Shown here: positions 17,297 through 26,408 of the stretch, one piece after another
How positions within the stretch are numbered: the first letter of the stretch is position 1
Layout: the number at the start of each line of letters is the position of its first letter
Source of the DNA: CAYJLF01 sp964371055
GTDB taxonomy: Bacteria; Eisenbacteria; RBG-16-71-46; CAIMUX01
NCBI GenBank assembly: GCA_964371055.1
Contig: CAYJLF010000004.1
Location: 248,001-312,000, forward strand
DNA length: 64,000 nucleotides
Reading direction: 5' to 3'
Position numbers and translations under genes: made by a program
The notes under the pieces: generated by a model
The model's input: only the letters and a program-made list of their open reading frames with translations
Told to the model about the DNA's origin: nothing
The model's database searches: none

Positions 17297-17863
17297 ATGC
17301 GCACCCTGATCGGCATTACGGGCGCCTCCGGCGCGGCCGTCGCGGTCGACTTCATCAAGCGCTGTCCCGGCGAACGCTATCTGATCGTCTCCGACTGGGG
17401 CAAGGCGGTGCTGAAGGACGAGCTCGACCTGTCGCCGCCGGACCTCGATCCGTGGCTGACGCGGACCTTCTCCGATCACGACCTGGCGGCCCCCTTCTCC
17501 TCCGGCACGAATCGCCACGACGCCATGGTGATCGTGCCGTGCAGCCTGACGACCCTCTCGAAGATCGCGGTCGGGATCGGGGACACGCTCATCACGCGCT
17601 CCGCGCAGGTGGCGCTGAAGGAGCGGATGCGCCTGATTCTCGCGCTGCGCGAGACCCCGCTCAGCAGCATCGCCCTCCAGAACGCGCTCACGTTGTCGCG
17701 CGAAGGGGCGATCATCGCCCCGATCATGCCGCTCTTCTACCGGCGGCCGCAGACCGTGGACGAGATCGTCTCCGCGTTCACCGACAAGCTCCTGACCCTG
17801 GCCGGCGCGGAGGGGGGCCCCGGCTGGCGCGAGGAGCGGTTGCGGCCGGGAGGGCCCGCGTGA
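17297..17863 (+). CDS. ubiX: UbiX-type flavin prenyltransferase
   Basis: This 188-residue protein starts with the FMN-binding motif IGITGASGA, followed by VIVPCSLTTLSKIAVGIGD and LILALRETPLSSIALQN, all typical of UbiX/Pad1. UbiX makes prenylated FMN from FMN and dimethylallyl phosphate, the cofactor UbiD needs. It sits between the UbiA-type prenyltransferase and UbiD in one operon. ATG 17297 follows GGACGGAGG. In futalosine-pathway organisms this UbiX/UbiD pair (also called MqnL/MqnM) is thought to decarboxylate the prenylated naphthoate. Confidence 0.94.
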   Translation: MRTLIGITGASGAAVAVDFIKRCPGERYLIVSDWGKAVLKDELDLSPPDLDPWLTRTFSDHDLAAPFSSGTNRHDAMVIVPCSLTTLSKIAVGIGDTLITRSAQVALKERMRLILALRETPLSSIALQNALTLSREGAIIAPIMPLFYRRPQTVDEIVSAFTDKLLTLAGAEGGPGWREERLRPGGPA

Positions 17864-17884
17864 CAGCGCCGCAGAGGGATCCCG

Positions 17885-19681
17885 ATGGTGTTTGACGGCC
17901 TGCGTCCCTTCCTGACGCTCCTGGAGCAGGAGGGAGAACTGCGACGGGTGACGGTCCCGGTCAGCGCCCGGTTCGAGATCGCCGCGCTCGTCTCGCGCGT
18001 GGCCGCGCTGGAGGGACCGGCGCTCCTCTTCGAGCAGGTGGATGGCTACGCCTTTCCCGTCGTCGCCAATCTGCTCGCGGGCCGGAAGAGGATCCGCCTC
18101 GCCCTCGGCCGGGAACCCGGCGAGATCGGCCGCGAGCTGGTCGAGGTCGCCGAGAGACTTCAGCCGCCGGCGCCCCGCGCCCTATGGGCCAGCCGGTCGG
18201 TGCTGCGGCGCGCCTTTCAGGCCCGCGTCCGCCGCGTCGCACGCGGCGACTGCCAGGCGATCGTGGAGGAGCCGGATCTCACGCGGTTGCCGATCCTCAC
18301 CTCCTGGCCGCACGACGGCGGCCCCTTCGTCACCTGGCCGATGGTCCTGACCGAGCATCCGGTCACCGGAGGACGCAACCTCGGCACTTACCGTCTGCAC
18401 GTCTTCGACGCCCGCACGACCGGCATGCACATGCAGATCCAGAAAGGGGGCGGCTTCCACTACCATGAAGCCGAGGCGATAGGGCGCGCGCTCCCCGCGT
18501 GCGTCGTGCTGGGAGGCGATCCGATCCTGATGCTCGCCTCGGTCGCGCCTCTGCCGGAGAACATCGATGAACTCGCCTTCGCCGCCTACCTGCGCGGCGC
18601 TCCCCTGCCGGTCACGCGCGCCGTATCGGTTCCCCTCTTCGTTCCGGCCATGGCCGACTTCGTGCTCGAGGGAATCATTCCGCCTCACGAACGACGGATG
18701 GAAGGGCCCTTCGGCGATCACTTCGGGCACTACTCCCTCGCCTCGGAGCACCCGGTCTTCCGACTGACGAGCATGACCCACCGGCGCGACGCCGTCTTCC
18801 CGGTCAGCGTCGTGGGGCAGCCCCCGCAGGAGGACCGCTGGATCGGCGAGGCGCTGCAGGAGCTGATGGTGCCGCTCGCCGGGATGATCCACCCGGAAGT
18901 GCGTGACACCTGGGCCTTCTTCGAGGCTGGTTTCCACAATCTGCTCGGCCTGTCGGTGCGCGAGCGCTACGAGAAGGAAGCGCTGAAGGCAGTTTTCGGG
19001 ATGCTCGGAACCGGCCAGGTCTCGCTCAGCAAAGTGGTCGTGACGGTCGGTCCCGACGTAGACGCCAAAAACGCCGCCGCGTTGATCGGTGAGATCGGCC
19101 GGCACTTTGACCCGGAGGAGGACTTCCTGCTCCTCCCCGGGACGGCGATGGATACGCTCGACTTCACCTCCTTCCGCCCGAATCTCGGCAGCAAGATGAT
19201 CCTCGACGCGACGCCGAAACCGGGACGCGCGCCGCGACCTCTGCTGTCGGCGGACGAGATCCCCGACCTCTCGCGCTTCGAACCGGCGGTGTGCGGCCAG
19301 ACGCTCTTCGGCGGCGCGATGCTCGTGGTCGCCGCCGAGGGGCAGCCCGGACGCGCCGTGGTGGAGCGCCTCGTTTCGGAGGAGGCGGCGCGCGCGTTTC
19401 CCGTGCTCCGGAGAGTCCCGCTCCTCGCCGCGGTCAGCCCCGACATCCGTCTGAACGACCGGACGCACCTCCTCTGGGGGATCTTCTCCCGCTTCGACGC
19501 GGCGCGCGATGTGACCTTCCGCGAGATGAAGCTCTTCGGGGCCGCGCCGGTCTATCGCGGCACGCTCGGCATCGACGCCACCTGGAAGGCCGGCTACCCC
19601 GATCCGGTCCATCCGTCGGAGGAGACTGTGCGCCTGGTCGATCGACGCTGGAAGGAGTACGGGCTCGCCGACCTCGGCTAG
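17885..19681 (+). CDS. ubiD: UbiD-family prFMN-dependent decarboxylase
   Basis: This 598-residue protein is a full-length UbiD. It has the prFMN-binding stretch IQKGGGFHYHEAEAIGRALP and the acidic catalytic signature IPPHERRMEGPFGDHFGHYS, plus FEAGFHNLLGLSVRERYEKE. The family decarboxylates aromatic or unsaturated acids using the cofactor made by UbiX. Placed after UbiA- and UbiX-type genes and near the mqn genes, it most likely removes the carboxylate of prenylated 1,4-dihydroxy-6-naphthoate to give demethylmenaquinol. It is slightly longer than E. coli UbiD (497 residues), mainly at the C-terminus. ATG 17885 follows GAGGGAT, 21 bases after the ubiX stop. Confidence 0.93.
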   Translation: MVFDGLRPFLTLLEQEGELRRVTVPVSARFEIAALVSRVAALEGPALLFEQVDGYAFPVVANLLAGRKRIRLALGREPGEIGRELVEVAERLQPPAPRALWASRSVLRRAFQARVRRVARGDCQAIVEEPDLTRLPILTSWPHDGGPFVTWPMVLTEHPVTGGRNLGTYRLHVFDARTTGMHMQIQKGGGFHYHEAEAIGRALPACVVLGGDPILMLASVAPLPENIDELAFAAYLRGAPLPVTRAVSVPLFVPAMADFVLEGIIPPHERRMEGPFGDHFGHYSLASEHPVFRLTSMTHRRDAVFPVSVVGQPPQEDRWIGEALQELMVPLAGMIHPEVRDTWAFFEAGFHNLLGLSVRERYEKEALKAVFGMLGTGQVSLSKVVVTVGPDVDAKNAAALIGEIGRHFDPEEDFLLLPGTAMDTLDFTSFRPNLGSKMILDATPKPGRAPRPLLSADEIPDLSRFEPAVCGQTLFGGAMLVVAAEGQPGRAVVERLVSEEAARAFPVLRRVPLLAAVSPDIRLNDRTHLLWGIFSRFDAARDVTFREMKLFGAAPVYRGTLGIDATWKAGYPDPVHPSEETVRLVDRRWKEYGLADLG

Positions 19682-19770
19682 GCCGCGAATCGACGTTGCC
19701 CGTCTCCCCCCCGGAATGCGATTCTTCCCGGGCAGCAGACCGCCCCGTGGCGGGGTGGAAAGGGGGATCT

Positions 19771-20715
19771 GTGCACCAGTTCGCACTCGTCGGCGTGGCC
19801 GGCTTTGTCGCTCCGCGGCATCTCAAGGCGATTCATGACACCGGCCACCGGCTCGCGGCCGCCATCGATCCGCACGACGCGGCCGGAGTCCTCGATCGTT
19901 TCTTCCCCGAGGCGCGCTTCTTCACCGAGATCGAACGCTTCGACCGCTTCCTCGATAAGCGGCGCCGCGGTCCGGAAGAGGAGAGAATCGGGTGGGTCGG
20001 GGTCTGCTCGCCGAACTACCTGCACGACGCCCACATCCGGCTGGGGCTGCGGGCAGGCGCGCACGTCCTCTGCGAGAAGCCGATGGTGATCAATCCCTGG
20101 AACTTAGACGCGCTCGAGACAATCGAGCGGGAGACCGGGCGCCGCGTCTTCACCGTGCTGCAGCTCCGGCTCCATCCGTCCCTGGTCGCGCTGAAGCGGG
20201 AACTGGACGCCCGCCCGCCGCAGACCCGGGCCGACGTCGTGCTGAGCTACGTCACCCGCCGCGGCCATTGGTACGACGTCTCCTGGAAAGGGAGCGAGGA
20301 GAAGTCGGGCGGTGTGGCCATGAACATCGGCATTCACTTCTTCGACCTTTTGACCTGGCTCTTCGGAGCCGTTCGCGCGAGCGCGGTCCACCGGCGCGAG
20401 CAACGGCAGATGGCGGGACGCCTGGAGTTGGAGAGGGCGCGGGTGCGCTGGTTTCTCTCGGTCGACGGAGCCGATCTCCCGCCAGGTTACCTCGAGTCGG
20501 GCCGGACGGCGTTCCGCTCCATGACGCTCGACGGGCGCGAAATCGAGTTCTCCGAAGGGTTCACCGATCTGCACACCCGCGTCTACGACGAGATGCTCGC
20601 GGGCCGCGGATTCACCCTCGGCGATGCTCGTCCCTCGATCGAGCTGGTCTACCGGATCCGGCACGATCCGATCGCGCCCCTCGATGCGGACGTGCACCCG
20701 GTTCTACGGGCCTGA
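19771..20715 (+). CDS. wlbA: WlbA/WbpB-type UDP-GlcNAcA 3-dehydrogenase
   Basis: This 314-residue Gfo/Idh/MocA oxidoreductase matches the WlbA subgroup almost block for block: FALVGVAGFVAPRHLKAI, VGVCSPNYLHDAHI, CEKPMV with the catalytic lysine, FTVLQLRLHPSLVALK, SYVTRRGHWYDVSWKG, GVAMNIGIHFFDLL and FSEGFTDLHTRVYDEML. WlbA/WbpB oxidises UDP-N-acetylglucosaminuronic acid at C3, the entry to diacetamido-mannuronate residues in lipopolysaccharide. The start is GTG 19771 after AAAGGGGGA. No aminotransferase or acetyltransferase partner (WlbC, WlbB) lies next to it, so the rest of the sugar pathway must be elsewhere. It overlaps the convergent recJ by 12 bases. Confidence 0.9.
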   Translation: MHQFALVGVAGFVAPRHLKAIHDTGHRLAAAIDPHDAAGVLDRFFPEARFFTEIERFDRFLDKRRRGPEEERIGWVGVCSPNYLHDAHIRLGLRAGAHVLCEKPMVINPWNLDALETIERETGRRVFTVLQLRLHPSLVALKRELDARPPQTRADVVLSYVTRRGHWYDVSWKGSEEKSGGVAMNIGIHFFDLLTWLFGAVRASAVHRREQRQMAGRLELERARVRWFLSVDGADLPPGYLESGRTAFRSMTLDGREIEFSEGFTDLHTRVYDEMLAGRGFTLGDARPSIELVYRIRHDPIAPLDADVHPVLRA

Positions 20716-22659
20716 ATCCGACCCTGACCTCACGGCATCGAGGACGCGCCAGCCGTACCAGTAGGGATCGCCGTTGCCCCCCTTCTTCGCGGAGCGGGTC
20801 GGAACCAGGACCAGATCGAAGCGGGCGGACGCGCGCGCAATCCCATCCTCTGACGGTTCCTCCGCGATCCGTTCCACTCCCCAGAGCTGGCGCGCACGCT
20901 CGACGTCGGTCCACTCCGCGAAGAGATAGCCCTGTCCACCGAAGTCGAAGCCGGCCGAAAGAGCCCAGGTCGACCCGTCCGCGCGGCGGGTCTTCGCCGT
21001 CGGCCCATGGCGCAGGATCGCACCCCGCAGCAACAGCGCCGGCTTCGGATTCGCCGCTCCGAACGGCTCGAGCGAGGACAGGAGGGAGAGCCAGAACCTG
21101 GTCAGCCTGGTCGCGTCCCGCCGAGGATCGTCGAGGCGCTCGCCCGCCGCGGGGAGAGCCGCGCCGCCGTCTCCGTTCCCCCCCCACGCCTCCGACCAGG
21201 TGATCCCCGGAAGCGTCAATTCCGTCAGGACCTCTCGCCGCGGAACGAGGTCATCGGTGGTCAGGCGGCACCGCGCGTTCAACCAGGTCCGGAGTTCCTC
21301 GAACCGGTCGGCGTCCACGCTGAGACCGGCAGCCAGGGCATGACCGCCGCCCCGCAGGGCGAGTCCCGCCTCCACCGCGGCGCGGATCTCCGCCCCGAGG
21401 TCGTGTCCCTCGACGCCGCGCCCGGATCCCTTCCAGCACCCGTCGGAACGATTCAGTCCGCAGACGATCGCCGGACGGTGGAATCGCTCGCGCAGCCGTC
21501 CGGCGACGATGCCGACGATCCCCGGATCCCAGGATTCGCGTCCCAGCGCGAGAATGGCGGGCGGCGGGTCCGCGCGGAGGAGTTCCTCCGCCTCGGCCAG
21601 CGCCTCCAGTTCCGTCCGGAGCGTGATCTCCTGCCGCGTCCGATTGATGGCGTCGCACGCCGCGGCGATCTCTTCCGCCTCGCGAGGGTCCTCGGTCAAG
21701 AGGAGACGCAGGGGCGGCGCCGCGCTCCCCATCCGGCCGGGCGCGTTGAGGCGCGGGCCCCATTGGTAGCCCAGCGTCCGCACATCGACCGTGCCGCCCC
21801 CGGACTTGGCGTGAAGCGCCCGAAGCCCGGGAATCCGCTCCAGCGCGGAGCGCCCGCCCGGCTCGTCCGGTTCGTTCGCGGCCCGCAGGGTCCCCTTGAC
21901 CAAGGCACGGTTTCTGCCCAGGAGCGGCATGACATCGACGACCGTCCCGACCCCGGCCAGAAGGAGCGACAGCTCTCGATCCCACGGTCGGCGCAGGGAG
22001 AGCGCGAGATCGCACGCGAGGCGCTCGCAGACGAGAAAGGCCAGTCCGGCCGCGCTCATGCGACGCAGATCGGAGAGAACCTCGTCGTCCCCGGCCCACG
22101 CCCGCGGGTTCAGGTGGGCGACGGCGGGATGCTGCTCCTCTTCCCCGTCCTCGACCGAGTGGTGATCGATGACGATGCAGTCGATCCCCTCCTCGCGCAG
22201 GTTTCCGATCACGGACCGGGCCGTCGACCCGCAATCGAGCGCGATGATGAGAGAAGGGAGAGCACCCCAGAGCGCCCGGCACTCCGCGAGACACTCCTTG
22301 ACGGCGGCCGAGGAGAGGCCGTAGTCGTGCCGCGCACGGTCGGGCACGAAGGCGTGAAGTCCCGCCAGTTCCGGATCGCCGGCGGTCTGCCACCATCTCT
22401 GCATCTGCGCGAGGGAGGTGATCCCGTCGGCGTCGTAGTCGCCGAAGAGACAGATCCGCTCCCGGCGCCCAAGCGCCCGGGCGACCCGATCCCGGAGCGC
22501 GCCATAGGCGGGATATCGCGCCAGGGGGTTGTCGAGCGCGGGAGCGGCGGCGATGAAGTCCGCGCATTCGGCGTCCGTGCGGCAACCGCGGGCGGACGCC
22601 AGGGCGCGCAGGAGGTCGGAACGATCCCGGGGCCGCGGACAAAGGGTAGTCAGGCGCAA
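20704..22659 (-). CDS. recJ: Single-stranded-DNA-specific exonuclease RecJ
   Basis: This 651-residue protein is a DHH-family 5'-3' exonuclease. The DHH domain has GDYDADGITS, an aspartate in ALDCGSTAR and the DHH signature itself (IVIDHHSVED). The DHHA1 part has the GGGHALAAGLS motif. RecJ trims 5' ends in recombination and mismatch repair. The start is TTG 22659, preceded by GGAGGATCCG, and no better codon lies upstream. A glycine- and alanine-rich insert (about residues 485-505) separates the DHHA1 part from the C-terminal OB fold. The gene is divergent from mqnE. Confidence 0.92.
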   Translation of the reverse strand: MRLTTLCPRPRDRSDLLRALASARGCRTDAECADFIAAAPALDNPLARYPAYGALRDRVARALGRRERICLFGDYDADGITSLAQMQRWWQTAGDPELAGLHAFVPDRARHDYGLSSAAVKECLAECRALWGALPSLIIALDCGSTARSVIGNLREEGIDCIVIDHHSVEDGEEEQHPAVAHLNPRAWAGDDEVLSDLRRMSAAGLAFLVCERLACDLALSLRRPWDRELSLLLAGVGTVVDVMPLLGRNRALVKGTLRAANEPDEPGGRSALERIPGLRALHAKSGGGTVDVRTLGYQWGPRLNAPGRMGSAAPPLRLLLTEDPREAEEIAAACDAINRTRQEITLRTELEALAEAEELLRADPPPAILALGRESWDPGIVGIVAGRLRERFHRPAIVCGLNRSDGCWKGSGRGVEGHDLGAEIRAAVEAGLALRGGGHALAAGLSVDADRFEELRTWLNARCRLTTDDLVPRREVLTELTLPGITWSEAWGGNGDGGAALPAAGERLDDPRRDATRLTRFWLSLLSSLEPFGAANPKPALLLRGAILRHGPTAKTRRADGSTWALSAGFDFGGQGYLFAEWTDVERARQLWGVERIAEEPSEDGIARASARFDLVLVPTRSAKKGGNGDPYWYGWRVLDAVRSGSDSGP

Positions 22660-22886
22660 CGGATCCTCCAGCGGCGGGGTGTTGACCCATCCGATCGATC
22701 TCGTCTCGACCGCCGATCGGTCGGCCCCGGGCGCGCGACAACGACCGCGATGGGCTCGACGGCGGCGCTCAGCATACCCCGGGGCGTCGACGCCGGCGAC
22801 TCCTTCGTGTATGCTTCGTGGTCGCTGGCGAGAGGCCGGACAGCCAAATGCAAGAGCACGGAAGCAGAGACAAGGAGAGTCGATCG

Positions 22887-24113
22887 GTGTCGATGACCAG
22901 GGAACCGGGCGCCGCGGCCCAACCCGACGGCATCGCCTTCGCGGACGCCAATGCGGCCCGTCCCGAGGCGCCGCCGGTGCGGCCGCCGCTGCCGCCGTTT
23001 CGAGACCCTCTCCTCGAACGGATCGCGCAGCGGCTCGATCGGGGGGAGCGGCTCGGTCGGGCCGATGGCCTCGCCCTCCTCGCCTCGCCCGATTTGCCGG
23101 GGCTGGGCGCGCTCGCCGACCGGGAGAAGCGCCGTCGCTGGAACGATGATGTCTTCTTCGTCTTCAACCGCCAGATCAACCCGACGAACGCCTGTGTCCT
23201 CGACTGCCGCTTCTGCGACTTCGCGAAGCGGCCCAGCGATCCGACTCACTATGCGCTGACCATTGACCAGATTCTCGCCGTCATCACGCCGGAGCTGCGC
23301 GAAGTCCACATCGTCAGCGGTCTGCACCACCAGTGGAAGTTCGAGTACTACGTCGAGATCATCCGGCAGATCCGCCGGGCCTTCCCCGAGATCACGATCA
23401 AGGCGTGGACTGCCGTCGAGATCGATTTCTTCGCGAAGATCGCCCGGATCTCGATCGAAGAGGTGCTCTCCACCATGGTTGAAGCCGGACTCGACTCGCT
23501 CCCCGGCGGCGGCGCCGAGGTCTTCAGCGAGCGGATCCGCCAGGTGCTCTTCCGTCACAAGATCGGCGCCGATCGCTGGCTGGAGATCCACCGGGTCGCG
23601 CACCGGATGGGGATTCCGACCAACTGCACCCTCCTCTACGGGCACATCGAGACCCACGCGGAGCGGATCGACCACCTGCTGCGCCTGCGTGAACTCGAGG
23701 ACGAAGCGCCGGGATTCCTGGCGTTCATCCCTCTCGCCTTCCAGACCGGCGACTCCGGTCTGGCGGAGCGGCCCGCTTCCGCGGTGGACGATCTGAAGAC
23801 CCTCGCCGTCTCGCGCCTCATGCTCGACAACATCCCCCACCTCAAGTCGTACTGGGTGATGCTGGGCGAAGAGACCGCCTCGATCGGCCTCAACTTCGGC
23901 GCCGACGACATCGACGGCACGATTCTCGAGGAGAAGATCGCCCACGCCGCGCACGCCACCAGTCCGCTCGGAGTGGCGCGGGCGCGGCTCCTTCACCTGA
24001 TCCGCGAGGCGGGACAGACGCCGGTGGAGCGGGACGCCCTCTACCGCGTCCTCCGCCGCTACCCCAAAGATCCCCGGGGAGGAGAGCACGACTCCGTCGG
24101 CACGGCGGGATAG
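22887..24113 (+). CDS. mqnE: Aminodeoxyfutalosine synthase MqnE (radical SAM)
   Basis: This 408-residue radical-SAM enzyme has the cluster motif C103-x3-C107-x2-C110 (NACVLDCRFCDFAKR), with SGLHHQWKFEYYVEI and LPGGGAEVFSERIRQ, which mark MqnE rather than MqnC. It joins 3-[(1-carboxyvinyl)oxy]benzoate, made by MqnA, to SAM, giving aminodeoxyfutalosine. The start is GTG 22887, with AAGGAG nine bases upstream; ATG 22893 is the alternative. mqnA follows on the same strand, so the first two pathway steps are one unit. A proline- and alanine-rich N-terminal tail of about 40 residues precedes the conserved domain. Confidence 0.95.
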   Translation: MSMTREPGAAAQPDGIAFADANAARPEAPPVRPPLPPFRDPLLERIAQRLDRGERLGRADGLALLASPDLPGLGALADREKRRRWNDDVFFVFNRQINPTNACVLDCRFCDFAKRPSDPTHYALTIDQILAVITPELREVHIVSGLHHQWKFEYYVEIIRQIRRAFPEITIKAWTAVEIDFFAKIARISIEEVLSTMVEAGLDSLPGGGAEVFSERIRQVLFRHKIGADRWLEIHRVAHRMGIPTNCTLLYGHIETHAERIDHLLRLRELEDEAPGFLAFIPLAFQTGDSGLAERPASAVDDLKTLAVSRLMLDNIPHLKSYWVMLGEETASIGLNFGADDIDGTILEEKIAHAAHATSPLGVARARLLHLIREAGQTPVERDALYRVLRRYPKDPRGGEHDSVGTAG

Positions 24114-24276
24114 CGCCCGGCGCGCCGGCAGGGTGCTGAACAACTGGGCCAGCGGCACCGGCGAGCACTTGCCAGCCGATCGAGGCGCGAGGAGGATGGC
24201 GATGCCAGGGCGCATCGCGGACGACGAGCAACGAAGAGCGGCGACGCAAGGGCCGCCGGGGTGGAAGGAGGCCATG

Positions 24277-25197
24277 ATGCCGCAGCCGGCCGCACGCATC
24301 GCGCAGATCCCCTATCTCAACGTCGCCCCCTTTCTTCTCCACTGGGACCAGATCACGGAGGCATCGGAGGGGCGTTGGATCGCGGTCGAAGCGGTGCCGC
24401 GCGCCCTCGGCCTGGCCGCCGAGGCCGGAGAGGTCGATGCCGGCATTTTTCCCACCGCCGATCTCCTCCGTCTCGGCGACGAGTTGGAGCCTTTGATCGA
24501 CCCCGAAGCGGCGCCAGCGGGATACGGCATCGCTACCCGTCACCGGGTGGACAGTGTGCTCTTGTTTCTGCGGGACGACGCGAATCCTCCCGTCGCGGCC
24601 GTGACCGGGCGCGTCCTCGCCGCGACGGAGGTTCGCGCGCTGCACGGCGCGACGATCGCCGTGACCGGCGAGAGCTCGACGTCCGCGCGGTTGTTGCGGA
24701 TCCTCCTCGAGGAACGTCACGCCGTGCGACCGGCCGGATATCCGAGGCGCGCTCTCGGCTCGGAGTCGATTCCGCCGGAAGCAGGCGCGGTCCTCACGAT
24801 CGGCGATGAAGCGCTGCGCTGGCGCCAGCGTCCTCCGGCCGGCTTTCGTCTCGGCATGGACCTCGCCGCGGAATGGGGCCGCTGGACGAACCTTCCGTTC
24901 GTCTTTGCTCGCTGGGGGGTCCGGCGCTCCCTCCCCGCGGAGACCAAGATGTGGCTCGCCCGCTTCCTGGGACACTCCCTGGCCGCGGCCGAATCGGTCC
25001 TGCCGGACCGCACGGCGGCAAGCTCAGCCTTCCGCCTCGACGAACGCTGCGAGCTCGGATCCCCCGAAGACCTTCTCGCCTATTTGCGGAACTTCATTTA
25101 CCGGCTGGGGGCGGAAGAACTGATCGCGGTGGAACGGTTCCGGCGCTCTCTCCAACCGATTCTGGAGGAGGAGGCGAAGGCGGCCCCGAGCCGTTAG
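24277..25197 (+). CDS. mqnA: Chorismate dehydratase MqnA
   Basis: This 306-residue protein has the MqnA signature IAQIPYLNVAPFLLHW and VDAGIFPTADLLRL of the periplasmic-binding-protein-like fold. MqnA dehydrates chorismate to 3-[(1-carboxyvinyl)oxy]benzoate, the substrate of MqnE just upstream. ATG 24277 is chosen because AAGGAGG ends five bases before it; in-frame ATG codons further upstream have no ribosome site. It is 163 bases after mqnE on the same strand, and that gap shows nothing else. Its stop overlaps the convergent cysA by three bases. Confidence 0.92.
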   Translation: MPQPAARIAQIPYLNVAPFLLHWDQITEASEGRWIAVEAVPRALGLAAEAGEVDAGIFPTADLLRLGDELEPLIDPEAAPAGYGIATRHRVDSVLLFLRDDANPPVAAVTGRVLAATEVRALHGATIAVTGESSTSARLLRILLEERHAVRPAGYPRRALGSESIPPEAGAVLTIGDEALRWRQRPPAGFRLGMDLAAEWGRWTNLPFVFARWGVRRSLPAETKMWLARFLGHSLAAAESVLPDRTAASSAFRLDERCELGSPEDLLAYLRNFIYRLGAEELIAVERFRRSLQPILEEEAKAAPSR

Positions 25198-26399
25198 CGG
25201 GGTGTTGCGCCTCCCTCGGAAGGCATCGCATCGGGGGGAATCGCATCCAGGTAGAGGTGCTCCGCCGGCGCGCGCCACCGCAGAGTACGTCCGCGTTCCA
25301 GGACATCGGCTCCCGCCGCGCGACAGAGCGCGTCGTAGCGCTCGTGGGACAGCTCGGCCGAGGCTCTCTCGCCCCCTGCACACTCGAGGTCGATCCGCAC
25401 GACGGGACCGGCGGCGTGCACATGGACGACGCGCGCGTCTACGCCACCTTCCGAGCCGCCTGCCGGGCCGGCTTCCGAGCCGGCCTCCGATCCGCCTGCC
25501 TCACCGCCCTCCGCCCCGGCCGGGAGCGCCCTCGCCCCCCCCGCGAGCCCCAGTTCCAGATGATGCGGGCGGACGTAGAGCCGCACCGGCCCCTCGTCGA
25601 CGCGCGTCGGCGCGGGCGCCGCGAGCCAGCCGCCGGCCAGGCGGACGACTCCCCGCTCGAGGCGCGCCGCGAAGAGGTTCACCGTGCCGAGGAATCCGTA
25701 GACGAAGGGTCCCGCCGGGCGCCGGTAGACCTCTTCGGGCGATCCGATCTGCACGATCTCGCCCGCGTCCATCAGGGCGACGCGATCGGCCACCTCCAGG
25801 GCCTCTTCCTGGTCGTGCGTAACCAAAACGCTCGTGAGGTGGAGCTCCTCGTGCAGCCGACGCAGCCAGCCGCGCAGCTCGCGGCGCACCTGCGCGTCGA
25901 GCGAGCCGAATGGTTCGTCGAGGAGCAGGACCCGCGGCTCGACCGCCAGGGCGCGGGCCAGGGCGACGCGTTGCCGCTGCCCTCCCGAGAGCTCGCCCGG
26001 CAGGTGGCGGGCATACGGCTCGAGCCGGACCAGGCGGAGGAGTTCCATGACCCGATCGCGGATCTCGTCCCGGCCCGGCCGCTCCCGCCACGGCTTGACC
26101 CTGAGGCCGAAGGCGACGTTCTCGAAGACGGTGAGATGCCGGAAGAGAGCGAAGTGCTGGAAGACGAAACCGAGACCCCGCTCGCGCACCGGCCGGTGCG
26201 TGACGTTCTCCCCTCCCAGCCGGATCTCGCCGCGGTCGGCGAACTCCAGCCCGGCGATGATCCGCAGCAGCGTGGTCTTGCCGCAGCCGGACGGGCCCAG
26301 GAGCGCCACCATCTCGCCGTCTTTGACCTCCAGCGAGATCCCCCGGAGCACGCGGTGCGCGCCAAAGCTCTTCTCCAGTTCGCGGACCTCGATTCTCAT
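25194..26399 (-). CDS. cysA: Sulfate/thiosulfate ABC transporter ATPase
   Basis: This 401-residue ATPase has Walker A GPSGCGKTTL, the signature LSGGQRQRVALARAL, Walker B VLLLDEPFGSLD and the switch histidine in VTHDQEEALE. A TOBE-like C-terminal domain follows from about residue 240. It is the last gene of rrf2-sbp-cysT-cysW-cysA and drives sulfate import for cysteine synthesis. An unusual low-complexity Gly/Ala/Ser/Glu stretch (about residues 295-318) interrupts the TOBE region. It is probably a flexible loop. ATG 26399 is nine bases from the cysW stop. Confidence 0.93.
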   Translation of the reverse strand: MRIEVRELEKSFGAHRVLRGISLEVKDGEMVALLGPSGCGKTTLLRIIAGLEFADRGEIRLGGENVTHRPVRERGLGFVFQHFALFRHLTVFENVAFGLRVKPWRERPGRDEIRDRVMELLRLVRLEPYARHLPGELSGGQRQRVALARALAVEPRVLLLDEPFGSLDAQVRRELRGWLRRLHEELHLTSVLVTHDQEEALEVADRVALMDAGEIVQIGSPEEVYRRPAGPFVYGFLGTVNLFAARLERGVVRLAGGWLAAPAPTRVDEGPVRLYVRPHHLELGLAGGARALPAGAEGGEAGGSEAGSEAGPAGGSEGGVDARVVHVHAAGPVVRIDLECAGGERASAELSHERYDALCRAAGADVLERGRTLRWRAPAEHLYLDAIPPDAMPSEGGATPR

Positions 26400-26408
26400 C
26401 GCCCCATC

